Source: Pachyseris speciosa
Taxonomy: Eukaryota; Cnidaria; Anthozoa; Scleractinia; Pachyseridae
Direction of reading: 5' to 3'
DNA: 64,000 bases
Assembly (NCBI GenBank): GCA_016490735.1
Contig: JAEMWC010000125.1
Coordinates: 456,001-520,000, forward strand
Under the pieces are notes generated by a model, which had not been told where the DNA came from, did no database searches, and saw only the letters and a list, made by a program, of their open reading frames with translations. A program made the position numbers and the translations under genes. Of this stretch, positions 11,748 to 24,927 are shown in pieces (the first letter of the stretch is position 1; each line of letters begins with the position of its first letter).

Positions 11748-12948
11748 ATGGCGTCCTCTTCACGTGAATCTCAAGACTGTGGCCAAGAGTATCAATCTAG
11801 CAAAGTCAAAGTTACCATTTTGGCTTCTGAATGGGGATCAAGCAAGGGAGGACTTTCCACATTAAACAGAGAATTAGCCATTCAGTTGGCCAAGTCCTCC
11901 AGTGTGGAAATCACTTTCTTTGTGCCGCAGTGCAGTGATGAAGATAAGAAAGAAGCGCTCCTCCACAATGTACACATTATTAAGGCAACACGGCTGGCTG
12001 GTTATGAGGAACTGGAATGGCTTAGCTCTCCACCACCACATCTGCAAATTGACGTAATCGTCGGCCATGGGGTGAAACTCGGTCGCCAGGCACAAATTGT
12101 CAGAAAGTCTCACAAATGCAAGTGGGTTCAAGTCATACACACAGACCCAGAGGAACTGGGGATGTTCAAATCCTATCCGAATCCTATTTCAACGGGCGAA
12201 CAGAAGCACTGTGTCGAAGTAGAGCTGTGCGAACTCGCTGACTTTGTTGTAGGAGTTGGTCCAAAGCTGAGTGAGGCCTTTCGCGTGTATCTTCGTTGGT
12301 GTGAAAAAGATCTCGCCGTTTTTGACTTTACTCCTGGGCTTTTTAACGAATTCACAAGCGTTAAACAGGTCCCCGACGGAAGCGGAAAACATCGCAGTGT
12401 TTTGGTCTTTGGCCGCGGAGATGCAGATGATTTTGAATTGAAAGGGTTTGATATAGCAGGAAGGGCTGTTGCGTCACTACCTGACTCCCATCTTGTATTC
12501 TTTGGAGCACCTGATGGAAAACTCGAGGACGTAGCGCAACGTTTTCTTGACTGTGATGTACCTGCGAATCGCTTGAGGGTTAGAAGCTATGACGAGAGCC
12601 GAGAAAGTTTGAAGCGATTATTTTGCGAAGTAGATCTCGTACTGATGCCGTCCAGAACAGACGGATTCGGGCTGACTGGTCTTGAGGCACTTTCAGCTGG
12701 TCTTCCTGTACTGGTTAGCCAGAATTCTGGGTTTGGAGAAGCCTTGAGCAAAGTACCATTTGGTTCGTCATTTGTGATTGACTCAGAAGATCCCCAGATA
12801 TGGGCTGCAGCCATCAAGAAAACGTGGGCGAAAGAGAGGCAAATTCGAATTGAGGAGGCTGAGGTTTTACGTGCATCTTATGAGAGGAAATACAGCTGGA
12901 CCAAACAGAGCGATGCCCTTCTGTTTGAGATGATCAGCCTTGTTGGTG
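11748..12948 (+). CDS. GT-B/GT4-family glycosyltransferase-like exon (first coding exon)
   Basis: Encodes 400 residues. Seen: an N-terminal Rossmann-type start ([20 protein letters not shown], residues about 24-43) with the glycine-rich loop of GT-B enzymes; GHGVKLGRQ and [12 protein letters not shown]; the second lobe start [18 protein letters not shown]; and the sugar-nucleotide motif [20 protein letters not shown]. In the GT4 EX7E motif the first Glu is Asp305 and the second is Glu313. Start: the ATG at 11748 follows an in-frame TAG at 11730-11732, and an acceptor AG at 11687-11688 suggests a non-coding first exon upstream. The donor is GTAAGT at 12949 in phase 1; without splicing the frame stops at 12971. 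GT4 enzymes move sugar from nucleotide sugars, but no substrate can be named. There is no signal peptide or membrane segment, so it is probably cytosolic. It may be a recognition module rather than an active enzyme. Confidence 0.85.
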
Positions 12949-15689
12949 GTAAGTATTATGAGTTGAAATAAACGATGGCTTGTAAGATTCACATGTACTG
13001 TCTCCGATCTTCCGATATTTTGTCATCATGGAGTCCAGCGCCCCCAACTTGTGTTTCGATGAAGCCACCGGTTGCGTGAGCGGTTTTTGTATGTCATATC
13101 AGGTTTATTCTCAACGTATTTTTGCAATAGTTTTTAGCACTGCCCCGTTATGGTCACGGTACACTAATGGTGATGAGGATGAGGAGGATGATGTCAACGA
13201 TGACGATAACAACAACCTGCTTAATCTTAGGGATTATCCTCTGATTCCAATTGTCGGTCGATATTCCGCGCACTGTCACGGTATAATCGTTGATAATTTG
13301 AAGGTGGTATGAAGGAATGAGAAACCTGAAGAACGAAAACAAGGGGTGAACGCGTCATAAACACAGTTCTAAAGATTTTGCTAAAGCCATTGAGAAAAGG
13401 AAAAGAGTATGAGTTCTTTTTTTAAGGCAAGCGTGAAGTTGTTAAAGGACTACCAATAATAAGTTGCCAGATGTAGGGAAGGAAGGCTTAAGGGTGCATT
13501 GAGAGACCTCGAATAGAAGATTAACTTGTCTAATATTTGAAATAGTGATAAAGTTGCTTTTGATGGAGCAAGTGAAATGATCTCTGTAGTCGCTGTAAGC
13601 TATCTCAGCACTCTACTTTATTTATGATGCCAGCACTACACGCGTCTGGACGGCAAACAACCCCGTCCCAGAACGGTTCTTTTAAAAGAAAAAATGAAAA
13701 AAATAGCACCGACGACAGAAACATGAAATTGCTAGAAAATATACAAGAAACAAGCGACAGCAGTACAAACGTACCTTATCGGTGACTTTACGTACGTAAC
13801 ACACACTGAAAAAGTTACGGCGAACAGCGAAACACAATTTAGCTGCGGTCCAATTGCTGCAACCAGAAAGTCCGAATGAATAGACCGAATGCCAAAATGG
13901 CTGCCTTTAAATTATTCCTTTGTTCGTATTCAAAATAGCCTGACTAACCTCGTTTTTGAGATCAAAATTCTAAAGAATTTGTTATCCCGAACGAGGTTAG
14001 TCAGGCTATTTTAAATACGAACAAAAGAATAATTTAAAGGCAGCCATTTTTGCGTTCGGTCTATAACGTAGGAAAATACTGGCTACAAAACGAAAAGATG
14101 TGACAAAAGAGACGATTTACATACATAATTAATTAGGTGTTAGCGAACATGGGTATGGGAGACGTTACGTAACAAACAACAGGGAAACGCAATACAAAAA
14201 AACTGCAAAAAAAGTTACGCAACTCGCAGTGACAATCTCTAACGATTTTTTCGGTGTCCGTAGCTAATTCAGTGAATTACTCCTTTTTTCAAAAGCCCGT
14301 CTTCCAATACAGATTGATTGTGAGGCCATTAGAGGACCTGCTGCACAGGGAGAGGCTAAAGGGGTGGGAGGAATTCTTCAGAATCTCAATGAAGCTGTAC
14401 GTAGGTTGACAGGAGCATTCAGCGCCTCAAATAATCAGCAACCAGTGGTCTCAACAGAGCAGTTGGGGACAGAAAGTGTAAGTAATGGAGGCATTCCATC
14501 TGCCCAAACAGTTCTAAACTTTATTGCTTTCAAGTGCTTTCAGGAAGTTGACCCATCAAAACCCGAGCAGCTAAATGGCTATCTGCAGTATCTGGAAAAG
14601 GTGCGCAAAGTGCTGTTTGTTGACGCTCAAGTCGGAAGTTTGATAATTACAGTCGAAATTGGATCTCTGCAAATTCTTGAAGAACTGTGGCGAGACTATC
14701 GCACAGGCCATCTCAATAAAATGGCTCAGAAATTCCTGGTGACTGCGCACGTTCTGAAGGAATTTGGTCTGACTGAGGTGAGACTGATGACAACCATCGC
14801 TGATGAGGCGTACAGAGCATGCCAAGATTATTTCTCCAAACGTTCTGGTGAGTTTGATTGAAATGATATAACAATAATATTGTCGATGGCTTTCTTTCCT
14901 CAACTTTTTTAAAAATATATGGAGTTCAGACTGAATGTATGAAATTTTACGTATGTACTTCTTTTATTCAGCTGCGCATTAGGACAACCAAAATGACCAG
15001 ATGACTACAGTAGATTTCGGTAAATAAAATATACCAGACCATAAATATAGAGATCATGAACAAAGTATAGGTATTATAAGCCACAATGTATCTAAACGCC
15101 ATATGCTAAATAAAGATTGTGAAAAAATATGGCTATTACAAGCTATAACGCATTTATACGTTACTAATTATAAGGTATATATACGTTATGAACCATAACG
15201 TATACGTATAATGTTACTTTTGGTGTTATTTGCGTCACGAGTTAGTGCATTCTGACACGTTAATAAAGTTCGCTCTATGTATTCGATCTGTGCCTTGTGT
15301 TGTCCCTTTTTACATCGCTGAAAAGCTTTCCACTATCACAGTGGTGCGAACTTTTTTTTCAGCTCGACACTGATCTGTGTAATTACACCTTATGGCTGTT
15401 TTCTTATATTTACAAACAAATAAATAAATATAGCGTGACTCTTTCCTGGACGAATTGCGTTATTCACCCACCGGCTAAACTACAGAATGCAGAGCCGCCG
15501 AACCATAGACCCACTGAAACATGTCCCTTTTAAAGCTTAAAAATTTGTAAATAATGCGCTATTTAATTGTTGAGCTATTTTAAAATTAGTTTAATATTAT
15601 ATCAGTTTTTTTTATTTCATTTTATTTGTATTATTATTTGCAGGGCCCCACTGAAAGCCGCCAAGGCGAGTGGGATCCCTGGATAAATA

Positions 15690-15787
<98 letters not shown>

Positions 15788-17183
15788 AAGCGAAAGTGTT
15801 CACCAAACTCGTGCTTGAGGGCCAGATAAATTCGGCACTTCGCTTCCTGAGCGAAAGTACCAACTTGGTAATATCAGAGAAAGGACCTCTTGATACACAT
15901 ACAACATCTGACCCATCAATGCAACAAAAGGAGACAAAGTGGGATTCCGAATTTGCTTCTCATGTTCCCATCTATGATTCTGCGGATACCACACTTTCCA
16001 CCTGTTCATCTCGATACTTGGGGTTCGTGGTGTAATGCAAATCTACGTAAAGACGCCAAGTCGCAGAAACATAACTCTATATGTCGAACCAAGCGACTCT
16101 ATTGAGTATGTGAAAATGAAAATTCAAGATGCAGAGAATATTCCACCCGACCAACAATGTCTCATCTTTGCAGGAAAGCAACTGGAAGATGGCCACACGC
16201 TAGGCGACTACAACATACAAACGAAATCCATCCTTCACGTGTATCTACGTCTCCGTCCTGGTATGCAAATTTCCGTGAAGCCACGGGCGGAAAAATAATA
16301 AGTCTAGCAGTCGAATCAAGCGACACTATTGCGGATGTGAAGGCGAACATTCAAGAAGCAAAGGGTATTCCACCACACCAACAACGGTTCATCTTTGCCG
16401 AAAATCAACTGGAAGATGGCTGCACGCTAAGTGAGTACACCTTTCAAAAGGAATCCACCCCTCACTTGAGTCTACGCCTTGGTGCCGGCATGCAAATGGT
16501 CATGAAGTAGTGGCCGAATGGAAAGGTGATCACTTTGGAGATGAATTATATCGAAGTTTTGCTGAGGAAAATTCTGGGCAAAGAGGGAATATCCCCTGAT
16601 TAATGAAATCTCGCCATTGGCGTTGTGGCAGGATGTTTGAAAACAGTTGTACTTTAAGTGGTTACAATGTTCAGAGACAATCTACTCTGGGCGTAAATGT
16701 AAACATGGAATTTATGTGGACATAACATCTGGAGACAGGATCAGTTTAAACTGGTGTCAAGCAACATTGTCACTTATATTAAAAAAAACAAACAACAAAA
16801 GAAATTAAACTTAAAGAAGAAATTCTGCCCAACCAACAGATTCTCATACAGCGAGAAACTGGAAGAAAGGGAGGCAGGATGTCCCAGTGGTTTGGGGCGC
16901 TGGATTTCAATGCGGTCACCCCTGGTTCAAATCCCGCTCTAGCCACTAGATGGTGTTGTTCTGGGTAGTCCCTGGTTCAACTCCTCGCTCATCCTTGTAA
17001 ATAGCCGACTGGTTTGCCTCCGGCCAGTTGGGATTCTTATCATGTTTATTTGTTTATTTGAATTATTTGTTTCTGTATTTGCTCAGTCCCACTAGCCTTT
17101 GTGCTATAAATACTGCCGAGGGTAAATAAAGGTTACTGTTATCATTATTTCTATCATCATCATCATCATTATTATTATTATTA

Positions 17184-17242
<59 letters not shown>

Positions 17243-20200
17243 TCGTACAGTGGGTAAATCAAACATTCAGAATAAGTGCATCTTAAGTTAATTAAAATAC
17301 ACATTCGAAGAGATAACGCTTACTACGCATTGTGCGGTAAGAGCTCTAGATTTTGGAACACAATTACGTTTAGACATGTTATAACAAACTTGATATCTAT
17401 AGATATTGCAAAGAACAGCGCCATAGAATAGCATAGACACCTTATGAAAACACCATTATGGGGATTTTCTTGGTCAGCCAGGTCAATTCTTAATCTTAAA
17501 GTGTCTATATCGTCTTCTGTTATTTTTATTTTATTTTTTTTTTTGTGGTTTTGGTATGTTCATAAAGATTAAATAACTATTCAAAAAAGGATTATAATTC
17601 CGCCGTGTTTTTGCCCTGAAATCGTCGTTCAAAGTTCCCGCTTGAGCCACGCCCATCAAACTTGACTGAGCTAGTAAGGAGCATGGGTCTTGTCCTGGTT
17701 TGATGTCAAAAACCGCTTTGCATGGATGTTTGCAAAGACTTAATGCGATGCAAATCAGTTTGTGACGTCAAACCAGGAATTGACCCATGCCCCTTACTAG
17801 CTCGGTCAAGTTCGATGGGCGTGGCTCAAGTGGGAACCTTGAACGATTATTTCAGGGCAAAAACACGGTGGAATTCGATAAAAACCTTTTTGAATAGCTA
17901 TCTACTCTTTATGTACATACCAGAACCAAAAAAAAAAAAAAAAAAAAACAGAAGAGGATATAGCCACTTAACTGATCAGGTGTGAGGGATTTTCTGAGTT
18001 GATAGTGTCAAATTGATGAACCTGTCACAGGATGGGGTGTGTATTTCGTGTTATACTCACCTCTGTTTATGAGTACAGTGTTTCGTGGTTTCAAAACAAG
18101 ATTTGTCGGCCATGGACAACGGAATCGTGGTTTGGGGATGGATATAAAATACATAACGTACCGTAAAGAAAAAGCCAAGGAATGGTGCTAAATTTGACAC
18201 AGAGTACAAAAGGCCGTCAAAGGTCGATGAACATAGCAAACTCGAATTAGAAAACGTGAAAAGTTCTCCCTAAGCAGTCTGGAATCCATGTCTTGGTAGT
18301 CAAGATCCCCGGTAAAAACGTCCTTGTTTAAACCAAATGGTTTTGTAGTCAGTCTTAACTCGTGAAATGCGTTGGAACTCCTGTAATAACGGCTAGTTGA
18401 GGAAGATAGCCTGTATCCAGTGATTCTAAAGATGATGATTTGATGGAGAACTTGCCACTTGCTACAACAAGGGCCTCAGACCAACAGAAACTGTTGAAAT
18501 GAAGCTGCTCACCACTAACAATGCAATTTTGAAAGATAATGTGCAGAACCTCATTTTAAGTCCACATTGATATGTTCTGCCAACCCAATAAAGGAATTAT
18601 GAGGTCTTTGTCAGCAAGGTTCAAGTTAGTTGGGTCTAGTTTCTTGTTAACTCTTGAGCTATGTACTTTTTCAATGGACATTATCTATTGAAATTGGTTT
18701 GCCACAGGGTATCTTATTGCTGATTGTTGATTTATCTGACAAAGGCTGCTTATTTCTTAGGTTGTTAGGAAAATAGTTTCCTGTTCATTTTAGCCATAGC
18801 TGTTTTGTTAATTAAAACTAATTATTTCAGCGCAGCAAGAACCGCAGAAATATATTTTTTTTGCTGTGGTGTTAATAAAGATACTTGGTTGTTAAGCCAG
18901 TTACACATGAGCAAGTTTTCCTTGACAAGTTTTGACTCGACAAACTTTATTTGCTGGTGTGTAAAGAGAAAAACTTGCCAGTTTTTTTCCTTGACAAGTG
19001 CACTTGTACAAAAGGTAGCATATATGCTAGCTTTTGAACAAGTTAACACTTGTCAAGGAAAACTTTGGCACATTGCATCCCTGGTAAGATTGCCTCCTCT
19101 TTCTTTATACATTCTTACTGCCTCGCTTACAGTTGGAATCAATTCAGCTCGTAGGTGTACTGCACACGATGTCTGAACCATGTTTGTAGCTGGCACACAC
19201 CCCTCTGGCCCTGGTATCCTGTGATGATTCCATGAACGGATTAAGTGTTCTGAAGCGTCATGTGCAATGTACATTGTCACCCAGGAAACACAAAATATAG
19301 TCACTCGATGTGCAAAGTCGATTTCCTCCTCTCTTTGCATCTCACAAAGTTGACGTTTGATTGGGTAGTTTATTCTGTTATGAACCTCGGGCCATATTCG
19401 TTCTGCGACATAGTTACTTGTAGATGGCGTTTGCCTCCACGGCAAACGGCTTTGTCTAAAGTGATATCTCTTCAGCAGCTCCTGTACAAAGACACAAAGC
19501 GCAAACTCTCTCCCATGGTCCATCCGAATTTGGTCAAATAATCCATACTTAATCAGCGCGGGTCTAAACAAATGTTCATTGATCAGTGTAGGATTTTTAA
19601 TGGGCGTGGTCACCGATCATAAAATAAAGCTTGAGCAACCATCAATAAAGTACACGTGAGTCATCCCAAAAGTCTGTGCTCAATTGCCAAAAGGAGTACC
19701 TAATCATCTGTTCGCTTTCCCAGAGAACTATGATGCAGAACAATGTGTTATGGCTGACAATTTCATTCCATTTGTGCCAATTTAAAGTGAACATGTAACA
19801 TATTTCACTTATCAAACTGAAATAATACTTTATTAATCATCAGGCTTTCAAGTAAGTAGACAACAACTTGATGAAGTTGCTGAATTATCTCAAGTGATGA
19901 CTGTTGGAGATGATTTCTTGACACCAGCTGTTAGAGCAGAATGTGAAAGGGTCATTCCTGAAATAGAGGATGTGAAGTCAAGTGATGGTGCAACCACATT
20001 CCCGGACGTTCACGCAGGTTTTTCTAAGTTAAACTGCTTTTGCAACTCAATGTCACCCGGTTGTATTTTTCTCTCTTGTTGTACTTTGTTTGTTTTTGTT
20101 TTTTTTTTTCGACCGTGTTTTTTTTTTCATTGTCGCCTTTTTTTAACCTGATTTTAGTTTCGTTTTGTTTTTTTAAATACATTTCTATTATTTTTCACAG

Positions 20201-21268
20201 CGGAAAAAATTAAAATAACTAAAGTAAATAAATAAATAACAAACGAAAACAATTTACAAGAAAAAACAGTATTTTTAATTTCATTTTCCGGAATTTCATG
20301 AAGAAACTGGTCCTTTTTTCTGTGAGAACGCTCGGCCACCATAGATGTGCAAAGTCGATTTCCTCCTCTCTTTGCATCTCACAAAGTTGACGTTTGATTG
20401 GGTAGTTTATTCTGTTATTAACCTCGGGCCATATTCGTTCTGCGACATAGTTACTTGTAGATGGCGTTTGCCTCCACGGCAAACGGCTTTGTCTAAAGCG
20501 ATATCTCTTCAGCAGCTCCTGTACAAAGATACAAAGTGCAAACTCTCTCCCATGGTCCATCCGAATTTGGTCAAATAATCCATACTTAATCAGCGCGGGT
20601 CTAAACAAATGTTCATTGATCAGTGTAGGATTTTTAATGGGCGTGGTCACCGATCATAAAATAAAGCTTGAGCAACCATCAATAAAGTACACGTGAGTCA
20701 TCCCAAAAGTCTGTGCTCAATTGCCAAAAGGAGTACCTAATCATCTGTTCGCTTTCCCAGAGAACTATGATGCAGAACAATGTGTTATGGCTGACAATTT
20801 CATTCCATTTGTGCCAATTTAAAGTGAACATGTAACATATTTCACTTATCAAACTGAAATAATACTTTATTAATCATCAGGCTTTCAAGTAAGTAGACAA
20901 CAACTTGATGAAGTTGCTGAATTATCTCAAGTGATGACTGTTGGAGATGATTTCTTGACACCAGCTGTTAGAGCAGAATGTGAAAGGGTCATTCCTGAAA
21001 TAGAGGATGTGAAGTCAAGTGATGGTGCAACCACATTCCCGGACGTTCACGCAGGTTTTTCTAAGTTAAACTGCTTTTGCAACTTAATGTCACCCGGTTG
21101 TATTTTTCTCTCTTGTTGTACTTTGTTTATTTATTTATTTATTTTTTCGACCGTGTTGTTTTTTTTTTTCATGGTCGCCTTTTTTTTAACCTGATTTTAG
21201 TTTTGTTTTTTTTTTTAATACATTTCTATTATTTTTCACAGCGGAAAAAATTAAAATAACTAAATAAG

Positions 21269-21299
<31 letters not shown>

Positions 21300-24200
21300 C
21301 AAACGAAAACAATTTACAAGAAAAAACAGTATTTTTAATTTCATTTTCCGGAATTTCATGAAGAAACTGGTCCTTTTTTCTGTGAGAACGCTCGGCCACC
21401 ATAGATGTGCAAAGTCGATTTCCTCCTCTCTTTGCATCTCACAAAGTTGACGTTTGATTGGGTAGTTTATTCTGTTATTAACCTCGGGCCATATTCGTTC
21501 TGCGACATAGTTACTTGTAGATGACGTTTGCCTCCACGGCAAACGGCTTTGTCTAAAGCGATATCTCTTCAGCAGCTCCTGTACAAAGATACAAAGTGCA
21601 AACTCTCTACCATGGTCCATCCGAATTTGGTCAAATAATCCATACTTAATCAGCGCGGGTCTAAACAAATGTTCATAGATCAGTATAGGATTTTTAATGC
21701 GCATGGTCACCGATCCTAAAATAAAACTTGAGCAACCATCAATAAAGTACACGTGAGTCATCCCAAAAGTCTGTGCAACTTTTTCGTTCTTGTCCAAATG
21801 CCCTTTATAGCCAAAATAAGGTGCGAAATAAGGGATGGGATTTGTTCTCTGCAACGTATCATAAGTCCTGACTTGGAAAGCACGAGGTGCAACGCGACGA
21901 GATGCTTCTGAAATTCTCCTTTGACTGATTGCACCTGATGTTATGCCCAACAGGGCCCTTACACTACCCTGCATCATCCGTCTACCGTAACTGTCACCGT
22001 AAAGGGCAATATGTTCAGCGACAATGCGATCATGATAAAACGCAGACTGCAGACCGTGCAGACTGTGCAGACCATGCAGACTGGGAATTTTTTGTTCCCT
22101 TATTTTAACTCTGATTTGCATTTGATTGAGGTGTTTATGATTTTTTCTTACTCGTTTGGTGACATTGCAATTCCTTCCATTTTTTTGACCGGCTCGCAGC
22201 ATAATTTTAGTCTTTGAGAATGCACATCTCAATCGAATGTAAATCGGAGTTTTTGTTTTTGTTTTTGTTTTTGTTTTTTTTTTGTTTTTTAAGCAATCTA
22301 AAAATTTCCAAGTCTGCATGGTCTGCAGTCTGCGTTTTATCATGACCAGCGACAATGACATCCAGTTCGTCGTTGGAAATGCGATGAATAGACCTTTCGT
22401 TGCAGTACCTCCTCACACTTCGCTCGGTTAATCCTCGAACGTGTGGGCATTGTGAACGGTAAAACTCACTTATTTCCCGATGGGAAACTCCCCTTATCAC
22501 GAAAACTCTCACGAACTTCGCTAAAGGCGGCCATATTTGTTTTTTCGAGGTTCATTTCCATGCTCTCTCTGCCAAATAAAACCGAGAGACGAATTCAAAA
22601 GCGAAAGGAATGAGGAGAAGCAGAAATCCAGAATTAAAAAGACAATTCTTTGACTTTTTAATTTTGGATTCTGCTTTTCGAAAATTCTGCTTTTCGAATC
22701 GGAAAAAGAAAACCCGAAAAGGACAACTGAAAAAAGAAAAACCAAAAACGAAAGGAATATTAGGAACAAACAGAATTCAAAACCTTCAAATCGAAAAGAA
22801 GAATCCATAATTAAAAAGGGAAAGGGAAAATTGAAAACAAAACGAAAAGAACTAGAAACAGAAACACAAAAAGAAAAAGTCTGTTTGGCCGAAAAGGTGC
22901 ATTTATTGATTCCTGCAAAACTCAGGCTAAGTCATCGTATAATTTGTTGCCCATATTATTAGCCAAGCGACTTCAACCTTTGTCAAAATCTTCTACCAAC
23001 CTTCTTAACATTCCGTATTCCGGGTTTCATATTTCGTATTCCGGATTCCGGATTCCATGTTTTAGGTAAACCCGTCCAAGAACAGGGTAAGAGGTTGAAC
23101 GTTGCCATCTGCTAACTCATTTAAATACAACACACAATATTATAGCGCGTATTAACGATCCTTTTAAACTAGAGTCAGTACTTGTAATAACCCCACATTT
23201 TCTACAGCTGACTACACGTGAAACACTGCATAGGTTGAGAAGGTTTCCGCTTCAAAGATCACACGTCGCATATTTGTTTCTATTCACAACTGCTTTTAAA
23301 TATGAGTACTGAGTAAAGAATCGCTGGATAGTGATTACATTGGGACGCGAGACCCGATGATCGAGTTTCATTGAAGACCTTGCACATGCTTGCTGCGGCT
23401 TGAGACTGCCTCTATCAAATCCAAGTCAGTCGACTTTTAAGAATGTATATCACCATGAATTTACATTTGATTACAATAAATACATTCCTTGCAGAAAGTA
23501 TACCTAATCTATAAACTGTTATTTAATGGTACACTGGCATTTTTAGCGAAAACTGACGAAGATTGTGCTCATTCAAGTATTATTTAGCTCTACATATTTC
23601 CGGCTTGTGAAATCAAAGAAAGGAAACAACAAATTCCTTCAACATGGCCCGAGGGCACACAGACCATCATCGAACTGCATTTAGACAAACATCTTTCGAT
23701 CAGGTTGTCACAACATCGGTTTCTACGTAGTTGTACAGCTCTACGAAATTAAGAGAAATAAAAGTAACTGAAAACTCGTCTACGAGAACAATGTCATCAA
23801 CAGAGGGTTAATTATCGGGGAGCCATATCATTATCATGGGTCACAAATTTTTCGGCTTATTTATTCTAATAAGAGATCTAATTTTGGCTTTCGAATTTAT
23901 CTGACCGATCGATCATGCGGTGAAGGTTGATTCATCACCGCCTGCCAATCAGCAACAAAAGACACAGGTCTTGTACGATACGTATCTGTGAAATGTTCTC
24001 CTCGTCATAATATAACGTGAATTGCATTGATAATTTGAAGGAATTGTTCATGCTGGCATTTGTGTGATGTTGTTTTATTCAATTATTCTTTAGGTTCTTT
24101 ATTATGTGACGTTTTAGAAAAGAAACCAAACTTTATAGAAAAATTGGCGCAATGTCTGGACAGGAATATGAGGCTAATACCGAACTGGAAGCACTTATCC

Positions 24201-24535
24201 CGCGAGCTGAAGGTCCACCCTGAAGTCATTTCTTCTTTGGAACAGTACAGTGACTTCAGTCCCACCATCCGACTTTTCGAATATCTGGAGGTTACGCAGC
24301 CAGATTTGACCATACAACAATTGAAACAAGCGCTATCAGACATCAGGAGGAATGATTTGCTTCATCTGCTGATTACAAAAGGTAAAGTTAACTGTGTTAT
24401 CATCGAAATGACGCAAATGTATCCGCCTTGCATCAACTGAAAATAAACATGACATCACCCGTTACCAAAAAACCAGGCAATGATTGGGGTTGCCGTTATA
24501 ACTTACCTAAAACAGTTAAGAAAAAGCCATCTTTG

Positions 24536-24616
<81 letters not shown>

Positions 24617-24844
24617 GTACAGTAAGGTAGGGAGGGGATATATTAGCAACTGATTGCCTTAATTACTTAGGATCACCAGCCTATTCCCGTTTGGATGGCG
24701 ATTCATTAGCGATTTCTGAGAAATACAAACAGACAAGGTTAATTTGGGAACAGAAATCATCAACTGAGTAATTAAGTGAAAATGTGGCTGAGCCACATTT
24801 TCACTTAATTACTCAGTTGATGATTTCTGTTCCCAAATTAACCT

Positions 24845-24927
<83 letters not shown>

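Larger units (their letters stand above)
19311..21407. repeat. two tandem units of about 1.04-1.06 kb
   Basis: TGCAAAGTCGATTTCC recurs at 19311, 20347 and 21408. Each unit holds an integrase fragment (minus), the linker exon (plus) and a T-rich/TAAA-microsatellite junction. Nearly identical by eye; differences are mostly in T and TAAA runs. Confidence 0.82.

Noticed and set aside
13028..13312. 94-codon ORF with an Asp/Glu/Asn-rich stretch after the first coding exon
   Set aside because: It lies in intron 1, the acidic run comes from a GATGA/AAC simple repeat, and no splice context fits.
15626..15829. Poly-Ile/poly-Tyr ORF across (ATT)n, and the poly-Asn/Ile ORFs at 17063-17304
   Set aside because: They are translations of an ATT microsatellite at retroelement tails.
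16035..16298. Ubiquitin unit as an exon of the receptor gene
   Set aside because: No acceptor AG close upstream in phase 1, and following units are broken, so it is better read as a pseudogene in the intron.
22521..22810. Phe/Leu/Ser-rich 95-codon ORF (minus) and its copy at 27622-27911
   Set aside because: A-rich low-complexity DNA (gaaaag repeats) read on the other strand; no domain and no start context.
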